NCBI RefSeq assembly: GCF_022524485.1
Contig: NZ_JAKXMK010000030.1
Span: 62,001-126,000, forward strand
Length of the DNA stretch: 64,000 nucleotides
Reading direction: 5' to 3'
DNA from: Pseudonocardia alaniniphila
GTDB taxonomy: Bacteria; Actinomycetota; Actinomycetes; Mycobacteriales; Pseudonocardiaceae
The translations under genes and the position numbers were made by a program. A model generated the notes under the pieces. It was not told the origin of the DNA. It was given only the letters and a program-made list of their open reading frames with translations, and did not search any database. Shown one piece after another: positions 33,365 to 41,867 of the stretch. Each line of letters opens with the position of its first letter. Within the stretch, counting starts at the first letter, position 1.

Positions 33365-34477
33365 GTGATCTCGGCAGTGGTGATGACCGCCCCGGACGCC
33401 CCACTCGAAGTGCGCGCCTTCGAACGGCCCGAGCTCGAACCGGGCGGGGTTCTGCTGCGGACCCTCGGCAGCGAGGTGTGCGGAACCGATGCGCACCTCT
33501 GGAAGGGACAGCTCGCGGGCGTGCCGTATCCGATCATCCCGGGGCACGTCAGCGTCGGTCAGGTCGCCGAGCTCGGCCCCGCCGGCGCGACAGCGGACGT
33601 CGCGAGGGATGTGTCGGGAGCGCCGCTTCAGGTGGGGCAGATCGTCACGTTCCTCGACGTGTACGGGACGTGCGGGCGCTGCTGGTACTGCACCGTCGGG
33701 CACGCCACCACCCGCTGCCCGTCCCGCAAGGTCTACGGCGTCACGCTCTCGGCCGACGACGGGCTCCTCGGAGGCTGGTCGGAGTACATCTACCTGCGGC
33801 CCGGCGTGCACGTCGTCCCGCTGCCCGCCGAGCTGGACTGGCGCGCGTTCCTGGCCGGTGGATGCGGGATGCCGACCGCGCTCCACGCCGTGACGCTGGG
33901 CGAGATCGCCTTCGGCGACACCGTCGTCGTCCAGGGCGCCGGGCCCGTCGGTCTGTGCGCTGCCGTTCTCGCGCAGCTGCGGGGCGCGGGGTCCGTGATC
34001 GTCGTCGGAGGTCCCGAGGTCAGGCTCGACGCGGCAACGCGGTTCGGCGCCGACGCCGTGATCGACATCGGCTCGACCACCCCGCAGGAGCGGCTCGCTG
34101 CCGTCCGCGACGCGACGCAGGGGCGGGGAGCGGACGTCACCATCGAGGCGACGGGAGCGCCGGGAGCGGTTCCCGAAGGAATGCGGCTCACTCGTGATGC
34201 GGGGCGCTACGTCGTCGTCGGGCAGTACACCGACGCGGGAGACGCCACGTTCAATCCCCATCTGGATCTCAACCAGAAGCACCTGGAGATCCGCGGGTGC
34301 TGGGGGAGCGACGTCGGCCATGTGTACCGATCCGTGCAGGTGATGGCCCGCTACGGGCGGCAGTTCCCGTGGACCGAGCTGATCAGCAGGGAGTACGGCC
34401 TCGACAGCGCCCAGGCCGCGCTCGAGGACGTCGCCGCGCAGCGCGTGGTGAAGGCGCTCATCGTGCCGGCGAGATAG
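33365..34477 (+). CDS. zinc-dependent alcohol dehydrogenase (MDR family)
   Basis: A 370-residue medium-chain dehydrogenase. The catalytic zinc Cys is in SEVCGTDAHLW and the structural zinc knot is CGRCWYCTVGHATTRC. The Rossmann motif is VVQGAGPVGLCAA. The usual GHE motif after the catalytic domain reads PGHVSVG, so the Glu is absent. GTG at 33365 fits the family N-terminus best; the frame is open back to 33236. It is likely to oxidise a primary or secondary alcohol and may serve the R2lox-like oxidase 166 bp downstream. Confidence 0.9.
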   Translation: MISAVVMTAPDAPLEVRAFERPELEPGGVLLRTLGSEVCGTDAHLWKGQLAGVPYPIIPGHVSVGQVAELGPAGATADVARDVSGAPLQVGQIVTFLDVYGTCGRCWYCTVGHATTRCPSRKVYGVTLSADDGLLGGWSEYIYLRPGVHVVPLPAELDWRAFLAGGCGMPTALHAVTLGEIAFGDTVVVQGAGPVGLCAAVLAQLRGAGSVIVVGGPEVRLDAATRFGADAVIDIGSTTPQERLAAVRDATQGRGADVTIEATGAPGAVPEGMRLTRDAGRYVVVGQYTDAGDATFNPHLDLNQKHLEIRGCWGSDVGHVYRSVQVMARYGRQFPWTELISREYGLDSAQAALEDVAAQRVVKALIVPAR

Positions 34478-34643
34478 CGCCTGAGGGCCATTGCGCGGCG
34501 TGGGTCGAAATGATCTGCTGGGTTCGGCTATCGGCGTCCGTTCCCCGGCATATCGGAGCGGTGCGGGATATTGGGTGAAACGCCCGAATTCGGCATGTCG
34601 ACGGCAGTCCGGATCGACGGGTTCGAACGGGGGCGGACAAAGC

Positions 34644-35618
34644 ATGAGCATCGGACAGGCACCGCCGGCGAAGACGCGGCAGGAGGCGGTCGAGCAGTCC
34701 AGCCTGGCGCAGATCGGTGACGTGGACATCGACGACGTGCTGGACTACGTGCACGCCGATCTGAAGCGGCTGCCGGACCACATGGAGCTCTACCGGCGCT
34801 ACCTGCGCCAGCGCTGGGACGTCTACGAGCTCGACTTCACTCAGGACGTGATCGACTGGCGAACGCGCATGAGCCAGGAGGAGCGCGACGCGTTCGTGGC
34901 GATCTCGTCGGGCTTCCACCACGGCGAGCGTCAGGTCGCGGTGGACCTGCCGGTGTTCATGCTCGGCGGCACTGAAGAGTCCAAGATCTACATGTCGAGC
35001 CAGATCGAGGACGAGGCCCGGCACACGGTGTTCTTCGACCGGTTCTACCGGGAGGTCGTCGCGCTCCCGGGCAGCACGGTGCAGGAGGTGCTGGACGCCT
35101 CTTACCCCTACGTGTCGGAGACGTTCGTGGGGCCGTTCGGGCTGCTCGCGTACCAGGCCGACGAGCTGCGGCGCGATCCGGAGGACCTTGCGGCGCGCAC
35201 CCGGTACGGCACCACGTACTTCCTGTGGATCGAGGGTGTGCTCGCGCTGTCGGTCATGAAGATCACGCTCACCTACTGCCGCACCCGAAAGTTCCTGCCC
35301 GCCTACTACGCGGGGTTCACCGCCACCTGCCGGGACGAGGCGCGCCACGTGCAGGGCGGGATGCGGTTCCTGCGCGATGCGGTGCAGTCCGATCCCTCGC
35401 AGCTGCGCGAGATCCACGAGACGCTTCGCACGATCTTGTCCATGAACGGGGCCGTGAGCCGGCGTCTCGCGTTGGAGGCCCTGGGCTGGACGCCGGAGGA
35501 GGTGCGCCGGTTGATGATCCGGCAGCTGTCGATGAAGCTCTCCGACGTGGGCATCGACCTCCCGCCCGATATCCAGCAGATGATCCAGCGCATCGAGCCC
35601 GAGCTGGCAGGAGGCTGA
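34644..35618 (+). CDS. R2-like ligand-binding oxidase (R2lox) homologue, Mn/Fe ferritin-fold
   Basis: A 324-residue ferritin-like dimetal protein related to ribonucleotide reductase R2. Metal ligands are visible at E95 (HHGER), E124 and H127 (EDEARH), E197 (FLWIEG) and E232 and H235 (RDEARH). V98 and Y192 occupy the spacing of the Val-Tyr ether cross-link that defines R2lox (Glu then Val three on; Tyr five before Glu). No radical Tyr pattern of a true NrdB and no nrdE gene are present. It is followed 2 bp later by an SCP2-like gene. R2lox proteins are known to bind a long-chain fatty acid; their biological reaction is unsettled. Confidence 0.82.
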   Translation: MSIGQAPPAKTRQEAVEQSSLAQIGDVDIDDVLDYVHADLKRLPDHMELYRRYLRQRWDVYELDFTQDVIDWRTRMSQEERDAFVAISSGFHHGERQVAVDLPVFMLGGTEESKIYMSSQIEDEARHTVFFDRFYREVVALPGSTVQEVLDASYPYVSETFVGPFGLLAYQADELRRDPEDLAARTRYGTTYFLWIEGVLALSVMKITLTYCRTRKFLPAYYAGFTATCRDEARHVQGGMRFLRDAVQSDPSQLREIHETLRTILSMNGAVSRRLALEALGWTPEEVRRLMIRQLSMKLSDVGIDLPPDIQQMIQRIEPELAGG

Positions 35619-35620
35619 CG

Positions 35621-36094
35621 GTGACCACGACCGTGACGCAGGCGCCCGGCATGTTCGGGCCGCAGTGGGCGCAGGCCGTGCGCGAGGCCGTCGACGCCGA
35701 CCCGGACGAGGAGCTACGGGCGAGCAAGTTGCCCACCTACTGGGAGTGGATCGAGAAGGTCCGCGCCGATTACGACGCCACGTGGGTGCTGTCGGACGCC
35801 GAGCTGCCCGCAGCGCTGGGCGGCGGTCCGGCGCATCTGTTGCTGGAGTGGCAGAAGGGGCGCTGCGTGCGCGCCGCGGTCGTGGACGCGGCCGCGGTGG
35901 CGGGGGCCGACTACGTGCTGGCCGCCCCGAACGAGGTGTGGCGGGAGCTGGTCGGTGGCGCCAACGCCGGGCAGCTCGTGATGTACCGGCGGATCCGGCT
36001 CGAACGCGGCAACGTCCTGCGCTTCTTCCGTGGCATCTACTTCGTGGTCGAGGCACTCGACGCCCTCGGCCGCGTGCCGGCGCGGGTGGACTAG
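35621..36094 (+). CDS. SCP2-like sterol/lipid-carrier domain protein
   Basis: A 157-residue protein with the features of an SCP-2-type hydrophobic carrier: PAHLLLEWQKGRCVRAAVV, DYVLAAPNEVWRELVGGANA and a final amphipathic helix, FRGIYFVVEALDAL. GTG at 35621 follows AGGAGG by six bases and is only 2 bp after the R2lox-like gene, so both are co-translated. Such domains bind acyl-CoA or sterol-like molecules, which makes it a candidate substrate carrier for the oxidase. The family assignment is from pattern, not alignment. Confidence 0.75.
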   Translation: MTTTVTQAPGMFGPQWAQAVREAVDADPDEELRASKLPTYWEWIEKVRADYDATWVLSDAELPAALGGGPAHLLLEWQKGRCVRAAVVDAAAVAGADYVLAAPNEVWRELVGGANAGQLVMYRRIRLERGNVLRFFRGIYFVVEALDALGRVPARVD

Positions 36095-36107
36095 CAGCCC
36101 ACCGGCG

Positions 36108-36752
36108 TCACCGTCCGTCGCGCAACGGGATCACGTGCCCGTTGGCGGCGTCGCCGGTGTCATCGGGGTCGCCTCTGTCATGCCGGTTCTCGACCCTGCC
36201 GTCCCATTCGGCGGGAGCGGCGCCGGGAACCCCGACGCGGGCCAGCGCTCGGCGCACCGTGTGATCCACGATGTCCTCCACCGAGGTCGGACGGGCGTAG
36301 AACGCCGGGGCCGGGGGCATCAGGATCGCGCCCGCTTCGGCGGCCGCGGTCATGGTGCGGAGATGGCCGAGGTGCAGCGGTGTCTCCCGCACCATGAGCA
36401 GGAGTGGGCGACCCTCCTTGAGACAGACGTCCGCCGCGCGGGAGATGAGGTCGTTCGCGTAACAGTGGGCGACGGCCGACAGCGTCTTGATCGAGCACGG
36501 CGCAACGAGCATCGCGTGCACGGAGAAGGAGCCGGAGGCGATCGTCGCCCCGATGGCGGAGGGTTTGTGCACGACGTCGGCCAGCTCCTCGACCGCGCGC
36601 ACGTCGAGGCCGCATTCGTGGCGGATCGTCAGTGCCGCCGCCCGTGAGATCACCAGGTGCGTCTCGACGGCCGGGTTCTCGCGGAGGATTTCGAGCATCC
36701 GCACGCCGTAGGGCGCTCCGCTGGCCCCGGTCATCCCCACGATGATCCTCAT
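36108..36752 (-). CDS. ubiX: UbiX-family flavin prenyltransferase
   Basis: A 214-residue Rossmann flavoprotein that prenylates FMN to make prFMN, the cofactor of UbiD decarboxylases. IIVGMTGASGAPYGVRMLE is the FMN-binding N-terminus, and MLVAPCSIKTLSAVAHCYANDLISRAADV and RPLLLMVRETPLHLGHL are the core motifs. The C-terminal 25 residues are an Asp/Arg-rich tail absent from short UbiX. ATG at 36752 overlaps the amidase stop (ATGA). Its partner UbiD is encoded at 40376. Confidence 0.95.
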   Translation of the reverse strand: MRIIVGMTGASGAPYGVRMLEILRENPAVETHLVISRAAALTIRHECGLDVRAVEELADVVHKPSAIGATIASGSFSVHAMLVAPCSIKTLSAVAHCYANDLISRAADVCLKEGRPLLLMVRETPLHLGHLRTMTAAAEAGAILMPPAPAFYARPTSVEDIVDHTVRRALARVGVPGAAPAEWDGRVENRHDRGDPDDTGDAANGHVIPLRDGR

Positions 36753-37477
36753 GCCCCGGCCTCGTCGGCGTCCACTGCCTCGGCGCCGGTTCCCTCCAGG
36801 TACCGGAGGGCGGCGGCGGAGTCGATCACATCTGCGTACTTCTGGTCCAGGTCGAACAGGCTCATCCAGTGGCTGGCCTCGATCCGGTCGAAGCAGCAGT
36901 CCTCGACGACGCCGACCCGGTAGCCGAGCACGCAGGCATCGATCGCGGTGGCGCGGACGCACCCGCTGGTCGCCTCGCCGCAGAGCAGGACCGTGTCGAT
37001 CCGGGCAGCGGTGAGCAGGGCGTCGAGCGGGCTGCTCGTGAACCCGCTCGGCGTGCACTTCTCCAGGACGACGTCGCCGTCGGCGGGTGCGAGCTCGTCG
37101 ACGATGCGCATGTCCCGGGCCGTTCGGACGGGGTCTCTGGGCCGCTCGCGGCGCTTGCGGTTCCACGGGTTCGGGTTCGCGGCGAGACCGGTGAGGTAGA
37201 AGACGGGGACACGCCGGCCGCGGGCGGCGGCGAGGACCGGCGCGATGCGGTCGACGGCGGCCCAGCCCGCGGGACCGCACGCGGACGGCCAGGCGTCGAC
37301 CGCTTCCAGAAGTGGCCTGCGGGAGTCGCCGAGCGCGGCGCGGTAAGCGTCGACGACGATGACCGCGGGAGTCGTGCCCAGTCCGAACGGCTCGCGTTTG
37401 GCCCACGATGTCCGGGCGAGCAACTGCGTGTCCTGTTCGGTGAGGAAGCGGTTCCAGCCCTTCGTCGCGCGGTCCAC
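36749..37477 (-). CDS. isochorismatase-family amidohydrolase (maleamate/N-carbamoylsarcosine amidase-like)
   Basis: A 242-residue cysteine hydrolase. The triad is Asp in VIVVDAYRAAL, Lys in VVLEKCTPSGF and Cys in GEATSGCVRATA. The C-terminal FDLDQKYADVIDS recalls maleamate amidase (NicF) and N-carbamoylsarcosine amidase rather than isochorismatase itself. GTG at 37477 with GGAG upstream. It is first in a leftward pair with ubiX, divergent from the transporter/UbiD operon. It may release ammonia late in degradation of an N-heteroaromatic acid; this is inference. Confidence 0.85.
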   Translation of the reverse strand: MDRATKGWNRFLTEQDTQLLARTSWAKREPFGLGTTPAVIVVDAYRAALGDSRRPLLEAVDAWPSACGPAGWAAVDRIAPVLAAARGRRVPVFYLTGLAANPNPWNRKRRERPRDPVRTARDMRIVDELAPADGDVVLEKCTPSGFTSSPLDALLTAARIDTVLLCGEATSGCVRATAIDACVLGYRVGVVEDCCFDRIEASHWMSLFDLDQKYADVIDSAAALRYLEGTGAEAVDADEAGA

Positions 37478-37521
37478 CTCGGCTCCTCTCGAGTCGCTGG
37501 GGATATCTCGTCACCCTACAG

Positions 37522-37618
37522 TCGCGTCGACACTTGTGGGTCCCATGTGGCGTCTGGACGGCCAGCTCGGGCCTAGACGGGTTGAAAGCTGAGTGATTCA
37601 CTTCAAGTGTCGACACTT
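37522..37618. promoter_or_regulatory. two operator-like sites in the UbiX/UbiD divergent promoter
   Basis: Site 2 (37605-37618) is a perfect 14-bp palindrome, AAGTGTCGACACTT, 48 bp before the transporter ATG. Site 1 (37522-37535) matches 11 of 14 bases, ends in GTCGACACTT and lies 45 bp before the amidase start. Centres are 83 bp apart, near eight helical turns. The GTCGAC core is typical of FCD-type GntR regulators, and such a gene lies at 41868 in the same operon, so it is the likely binder. Confidence 0.75.
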
Positions 37619-37665
37619 TGACTTATGTCTCGTGGAAGAACGGCTCGATCAAGGAGGACGAGCAC

Positions 37666-38502
37666 ATGGCATCAGCCGTGACGAAACTTCGCATTCGGGA
37701 TATTCAGATCGGTCACAGTTCGGGCCGAAAAGGCACCTTTGCACTCGCCGTCGACGGGCTGACCTTCGACGTCGCGGCGAACGAGTTCATCGCCGTCGTC
37801 GGCCCGAGCGGCTGCGGCAAGACGACCTTCCTCACCGCGGTGGCCGGACTGACCCCCGTCACGTCCGGCGAGCTCAGCCTCGACGGGCGCCAGATCGTCG
37901 GTCCCGGCACGGAGAGATCGCTGGTCTTCCAGCAGGCCTCCCTGTTTCCGTGGCACACCGTCGTCGAGAACATCCAGTTCGGCCTCAAGGCCCACGGCCG
38001 CCTCGATGCGGACGGCCGGCGGCGGACGCTGGAGCTGCTCGAACTCGTCGGGCTCGAGGGAAAGGGTGGGAAGTACCCACGCGAGCTGTCGGGCGGGATG
38101 AGCCAGCGGGTCAACCTGGCCCGCGCGCTGGCCACCGATCCCGAGCTGATCCTGCTCGACGAACCGTTCTCGGCCCTGGACGCCCAGACCAGGGAGGTCA
38201 TGCAGGAGGAGCTGACGCGCATCTGGCAGGCCGACGGGATCCAGGCGGGCAAGACGGCCATGTTCATCACGCACGACGTTCCGGAGGCGGTGTTCCTCGC
38301 GGACCGGGTGATCGTGCTCTCGAAAGGACCGGCGCACCTCGTCGCGGACATCCGTGTCGGCCTCCCACGACCGCGGCTTCCTGCGGTGAAGCGGTCGCCC
38401 GAGTTCCTGGCACTCGTCGACGAGATCACCGGTCTCGTGATGAATCAGTCCCAGCCCTTACGGAGGATGACGTCCGATGACGACGCACGTCTCGCCGGCT
38501 AG
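37666..38502 (+). CDS. ABC transporter ATP-binding protein (TauB/SsuB type)
   Basis: A 278-residue ATPase. Walker A GPSGCGKTT, signature ELSGGMSQRVNLARAL, Walker B LILLDEPFSALD and H-loop ITHD are present; LVFQQASLFPWHTVVENIQFG is typical of the nitrate/sulfonate/taurine branch. ATG at 37666 has AAGGAGG eight bases upstream; the 16 codons before it overlap the operator palindrome. The permease start lies 26 bp inside its 3' end. With the NMT1-like receptor it likely imports an aromatic or heteroaromatic acid. Confidence 0.94.
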   Translation: MASAVTKLRIRDIQIGHSSGRKGTFALAVDGLTFDVAANEFIAVVGPSGCGKTTFLTAVAGLTPVTSGELSLDGRQIVGPGTERSLVFQQASLFPWHTVVENIQFGLKAHGRLDADGRRRTLELLELVGLEGKGGKYPRELSGGMSQRVNLARALATDPELILLDEPFSALDAQTREVMQEELTRIWQADGIQAGKTAMFITHDVPEAVFLADRVIVLSKGPAHLVADIRVGLPRPRLPAVKRSPEFLALVDEITGLVMNQSQPLRRMTSDDDARLAG

Positions 38503-39301
38503 AACCGCGGCCTCTCCGGTCGAGCCCCGGCGTCCGCGGCGCGAGCGTCGGCTGAAGTCGGGGACGCTGGGCCTCATCGGGCTCGTCGTCGTGCTGGGTG
38601 CCTGGCAGCTCTGCGCGTGGACCGGTGTGGTGGACGACAGGTTCACCAGCTCACCCGTCGGTGCCATCGGCGGGCTCGTCGAGATGATCCGGACCGGGGA
38701 CCTGTGGCTCCCGCTGCTGTCCACCGTGTCGAGCGTGGTCTACGGAATGATCATCACGATCGTGGTCGGCATTCCGCTCGGCCTGATCATCGGGCGCAGC
38801 CGGATTCTCTTCGACCTCACCGAACCCGTCGTCAGCATCATGTACGCGGTGCCGTTCGTGGTGTTCCTTCCGATCGTGATCTTCTGGTTCGGCATCGGTG
38901 CCGAGGCGCGGCTGGTGATCGTCGTGTGGAGCGCGGCATTCCCGCTCCTGATCAACGTGGTCGCCGGGGCACGCAACATCGACAGCAACTACCTGCACGT
39001 CGCACGGGTGTTCTGCGCCTCGCGGCTGCTCACGCTGCGCGCCATCGCCTTCCCTGCCACGTTGCCGTTCATCCTGGCCGGCGTACGGCAGGCCGTGGGC
39101 CGTGCCCTCGTCGGGGCGATCGTGGCGGAGCTGTTCATGGGCAACTCGGGCCTCGGTTACGTCGTGCAGACGCAGACCTCCAACGTCGAGATGGACAACG
39201 CCATGGCCGCGATCGTCGTGATCGCGGTGCTGGCCGTGCTGCTCACGCGCAGCGTCGCCTGGCTCGAACGCCGCCTCACCTTCTGGTCCAGCTCGGTCTG
39301 A
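38477..39301 (+). CDS. ABC transporter permease (TauC/SsuC type)
   Basis: A 274-residue membrane protein with six helices after a basic cytoplasmic N-terminus (EPRRPRRERRLKSG). The EAA-type loop is HVARVFCASRLLTLRAIAFP and GRALVGAIVAELFMGNSGLGY is the family C-terminal motif. ATG at 38477 overlaps the ATPase gene by 26 bp. It is the channel for the co-encoded ATPase and receptor. Confidence 0.94.
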   Translation: MTTHVSPARTAASPVEPRRPRRERRLKSGTLGLIGLVVVLGAWQLCAWTGVVDDRFTSSPVGAIGGLVEMIRTGDLWLPLLSTVSSVVYGMIITIVVGIPLGLIIGRSRILFDLTEPVVSIMYAVPFVVFLPIVIFWFGIGAEARLVIVVWSAAFPLLINVVAGARNIDSNYLHVARVFCASRLLTLRAIAFPATLPFILAGVRQAVGRALVGAIVAELFMGNSGLGYVVQTQTSNVEMDNAMAAIVVIAVLAVLLTRSVAWLERRLTFWSSSV

Positions 39302-39304
39302 ACC

Positions 39305-40357
39305 GTGCCAACACCGGCGCGCAATGCTGCGCCCCGCACGAAGGGCATCGTCATCCGTCCACGACTCCTCCTCACCGCCGTCGCTGTCGTCATCGCGGCC
39401 GCGTCGACCGCCTGTGGCACCGCGGGCGCCGCCGCCCCGTCGTCGGACATGTCGATGACGATCGGTTACACCGCGGTCGGCGCCGCCTACGACGACCTCT
39501 ACGTCTGCGAGGACAAGGGGGTGTTCACGAAGAACGGCCTCGACGTCACGCTGACGCTGCTCAACAGCAGCTCGCAGCTCTTTCCTGCCATCGCCAGCAA
39601 CAGTGTGCAGATCGGCGCCGGTGAGGCCCGCACGACCGCGGCGGGCGCGCTCGCCGGCTTCGGCCTGAGCTACATCGCCCTGCCGATACCCCGCTACTAC
39701 CTCGAGATGTGGGGCTCGCCGAGCATCACCTCACCCGACCAGCTCAAGGGCAAGCGCATCGGGCTGAGCTCTCCGGGCTCGCTCGGCGACGCGTCGGTGG
39801 ACGCTTTGCTGCGCGACAAGGGCTGGACGGAGAACGACGTGCGGAAGACCTTCCTGAAGAGCACCTCGGCCGAGGTGACGGCGCTCCAGACCGGCGCCGT
39901 CGACGTGATCGTGACCCAGCCGCCGACCGGGACGAAGACCCGCGCGCAGGGCTTCCACAAGGTCATGGACTTCACGCGGTACCCGTCGGCGGCGAACGCC
40001 TACGTGACGACGACCGACTTCCTGAAGTCCCATCCCGCGGCCGTGGCGGCGTTCGTCAAGTCGGAGGTGGAGTGCCTGGCCATGCTGCACACCGACAAGG
40101 CGGCCGCCATCGCGAGCATCCGCAAGCACAGCGGCTCCACGGACCCGAGCCTGGCCGAGTACGCCTACGACTTCTTCGAGCCGTTGTGGGCGAAGGTGCC
40201 CACCGTGGATCCCGCGCTGGCGAAGGAGGCCTTCGACGACGCGGCGGCGCAGCGGCACGACCCACCACCGGCCGACATCTCGTCCTACCTGGACAACACG
40301 ATGGTCGACGACCTGCAGCGAAGCGGATTCATCGACTCGCTCTACAAGAAGCCTTAG
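39305..40357 (+). CDS. ABC transporter substrate-binding lipoprotein (NMT1/TauA-like)
   Basis: A 350-residue receptor with a long signal region ending in lipobox STAC. TIGYTAVGAAYDDLYVCEDKGVF, then PAIASNSVQIGAG, LKGKRIGLSSPGSLGDASVD and TALQTGAVDVIVTQPP match the nitrate/sulfonate/thiamine-precursor class of binding proteins. GTG at 39305 follows the permease stop by 3 bp. The ligand is likely the substrate of the UbiD enzyme encoded next. Confidence 0.9.
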   Translation: MPTPARNAAPRTKGIVIRPRLLLTAVAVVIAAASTACGTAGAAAPSSDMSMTIGYTAVGAAYDDLYVCEDKGVFTKNGLDVTLTLLNSSSQLFPAIASNSVQIGAGEARTTAAGALAGFGLSYIALPIPRYYLEMWGSPSITSPDQLKGKRIGLSSPGSLGDASVDALLRDKGWTENDVRKTFLKSTSAEVTALQTGAVDVIVTQPPTGTKTRAQGFHKVMDFTRYPSAANAYVTTTDFLKSHPAAVAAFVKSEVECLAMLHTDKAAAIASIRKHSGSTDPSLAEYAYDFFEPLWAKVPTVDPALAKEAFDDAAAQRHDPPPADISSYLDNTMVDDLQRSGFIDSLYKKP

Positions 40358-40375
40358 CAAGGAGTCACGAGCATC

Positions 40376-41827
40376 ATGGGAACCTCGCTGGATCAGGTCG
40401 ACGACCTGCGAAGCTGGCTGGAACTGGTGAACGAGCTCGGCGAGCTGAAGGTCGTCGAGGGCGCACACTGGGATCTGGAGATCGGTGCGGCGTCGGACGT
40501 GAACTACCGGCGCACGTCACCCTCGGCACTGCTGTTCGACCGTGTCGTGGGGTACTCGCAGGGTGCACGTGTGCTCTCCGGCAGCATGTCGAACGCCCGC
40601 AGGCTCGGCCTCACGCTGCGCCTGGGCACCGACCTCGACGACCGGGCACTGGTGCAGGCGTTGCGGAGCAAGCCCAACCAGTGGATCGAGAACGCCCCGC
40701 GCCACCGGGCGCGGGTGGTCGACTCGGGGCCGATCCTGGACAACATCGACCATGCAGATGCCGTCGACCTGCTGAAGTTCCCCGTGCCGCGCTGGCACGA
40801 GGGCGACGGCGGCCGCTACATCGGCACCGGGTGCGCGGTCTTCACCACCGATCCGAACACCGGCGAGGTCAACGCCGGGGCGTACCGGATGCAGGTGCAG
40901 GACGACGGACGCGCGGTGAGCGTGAACATCGAGGCCGGCAAGCACGGCGCGATGCACGTCCGGGAGTGGTTCGCGAAGGAGGGACGCGCCCCGGTCACGG
41001 CCTCGCTGGGGCAGGACCCGCTGTTGCTCATCGTCGCCGGCACCGAGGTGCCCCGCGATCTCTCCGAACTGGACTACGCCGGTGCGGTGCTCGGCAGGCC
41101 GGTCGACATCATCCGCGGCGAGGTGACGGGCTTGCCGATCCCGGCCACGGCCGAGGTCGCCGTCGAGGGCTGGCTGTACCCGGACCGCAAGGCCGACGAG
41201 GGCCCCTTCGGCGAGTGGACCGGCTACTACAGCGGCGGCTCCGAGCAGATCCTGACGATGGACGTCCAGCGCGTCTACCACCGCAAGGACCCGATCCTGC
41301 TGGGCGCGCCCCCCGGGAAGCCGCCGCACGACTACTCCTACATGCGCAGCGTGATGAAGTCGGCGATGATCCACGACGCCCTCGTCTCCACGGGGCTGGC
41401 CGGGCTGGAGGGCGTGTGGGCCCACGAGGTCGGCGGCGGGCGCCAGCTGCTCGCCGTGTCGGTGCACCAGCGCTACGCCGGGCACGCCCGGCAGGCGGGG
41501 CACCTCACCGCCCAGTTGCCTGCCGCCGCGTACATGAACAAGCTGGTGATCGTGGTCGACGGGGACGTCGACCCGCGCAGCCTCAACGACGTCATGTGGG
41601 CCGTGTGCACGCGCACCGAGCCCGGGCGCGACATCGACGTCCAGCGCTACACCTGGGGCAGCCGGGTCGACCCGCTGCGCGAACCGGGCGCGCCGCCCTA
41701 CAACACGAGGGCGGTCATCGACGCCTGCCGGCCGTTCGAGAGGCTCGCGGGATTCCCGCGAGTGGCGGAGACCAGCCGGGAGCTGCGCGACCAGGTGCTG
41801 GCGAAGTGGCCGGACGTGCTCGGCTGA
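40376..41827 (+). CDS. UbiD-family prFMN-dependent (de)carboxylase
   Basis: A 483-residue enzyme that reversibly decarboxylates unsaturated or aromatic acids with prenylated FMN made by UbiX. YRMQVQDDGRAVSVNIEAGKHG holds the prFMN/Mn-binding segment, and EGPFGEWTGYYS carries the catalytic Glu pair of the family. The C-terminal VDGDVDPRSLNDVMWAV is a conserved closing segment. ATG at 40376 behind AAGGAG, 18 bp after the receptor gene. It is a catabolic UbiD rather than the ubiquinone or menaquinone one, judging by its transporter context. Candidate substrates are heteroaromatic or phenolic carboxylates. Confidence 0.92.
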   Translation: MGTSLDQVDDLRSWLELVNELGELKVVEGAHWDLEIGAASDVNYRRTSPSALLFDRVVGYSQGARVLSGSMSNARRLGLTLRLGTDLDDRALVQALRSKPNQWIENAPRHRARVVDSGPILDNIDHADAVDLLKFPVPRWHEGDGGRYIGTGCAVFTTDPNTGEVNAGAYRMQVQDDGRAVSVNIEAGKHGAMHVREWFAKEGRAPVTASLGQDPLLLIVAGTEVPRDLSELDYAGAVLGRPVDIIRGEVTGLPIPATAEVAVEGWLYPDRKADEGPFGEWTGYYSGGSEQILTMDVQRVYHRKDPILLGAPPGKPPHDYSYMRSVMKSAMIHDALVSTGLAGLEGVWAHEVGGGRQLLAVSVHQRYAGHARQAGHLTAQLPAAAYMNKLVIVVDGDVDPRSLNDVMWAVCTRTEPGRDIDVQRYTWGSRVDPLREPGAPPYNTRAVIDACRPFERLAGFPRVAETSRELRDQVLAKWPDVLG

Positions 41828-41867
41828 CGCGGGAGCGGGTCCGGGAACAGCGAATGTGGAGGTGGCG

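Noticed and set aside
34644..35618. Ribonucleotide reductase small subunit NrdB
   Set aside because: The Val/Tyr cross-link positions and lack of an nrdE neighbour favour R2lox.
37605..37618. Link between the AAGTGTCGACACTT operator and the AGTGTCG...CGACACT ends of the intergenic repeat
   Set aside because: Only seven bases per half are shared and the contexts differ; likely coincidence.
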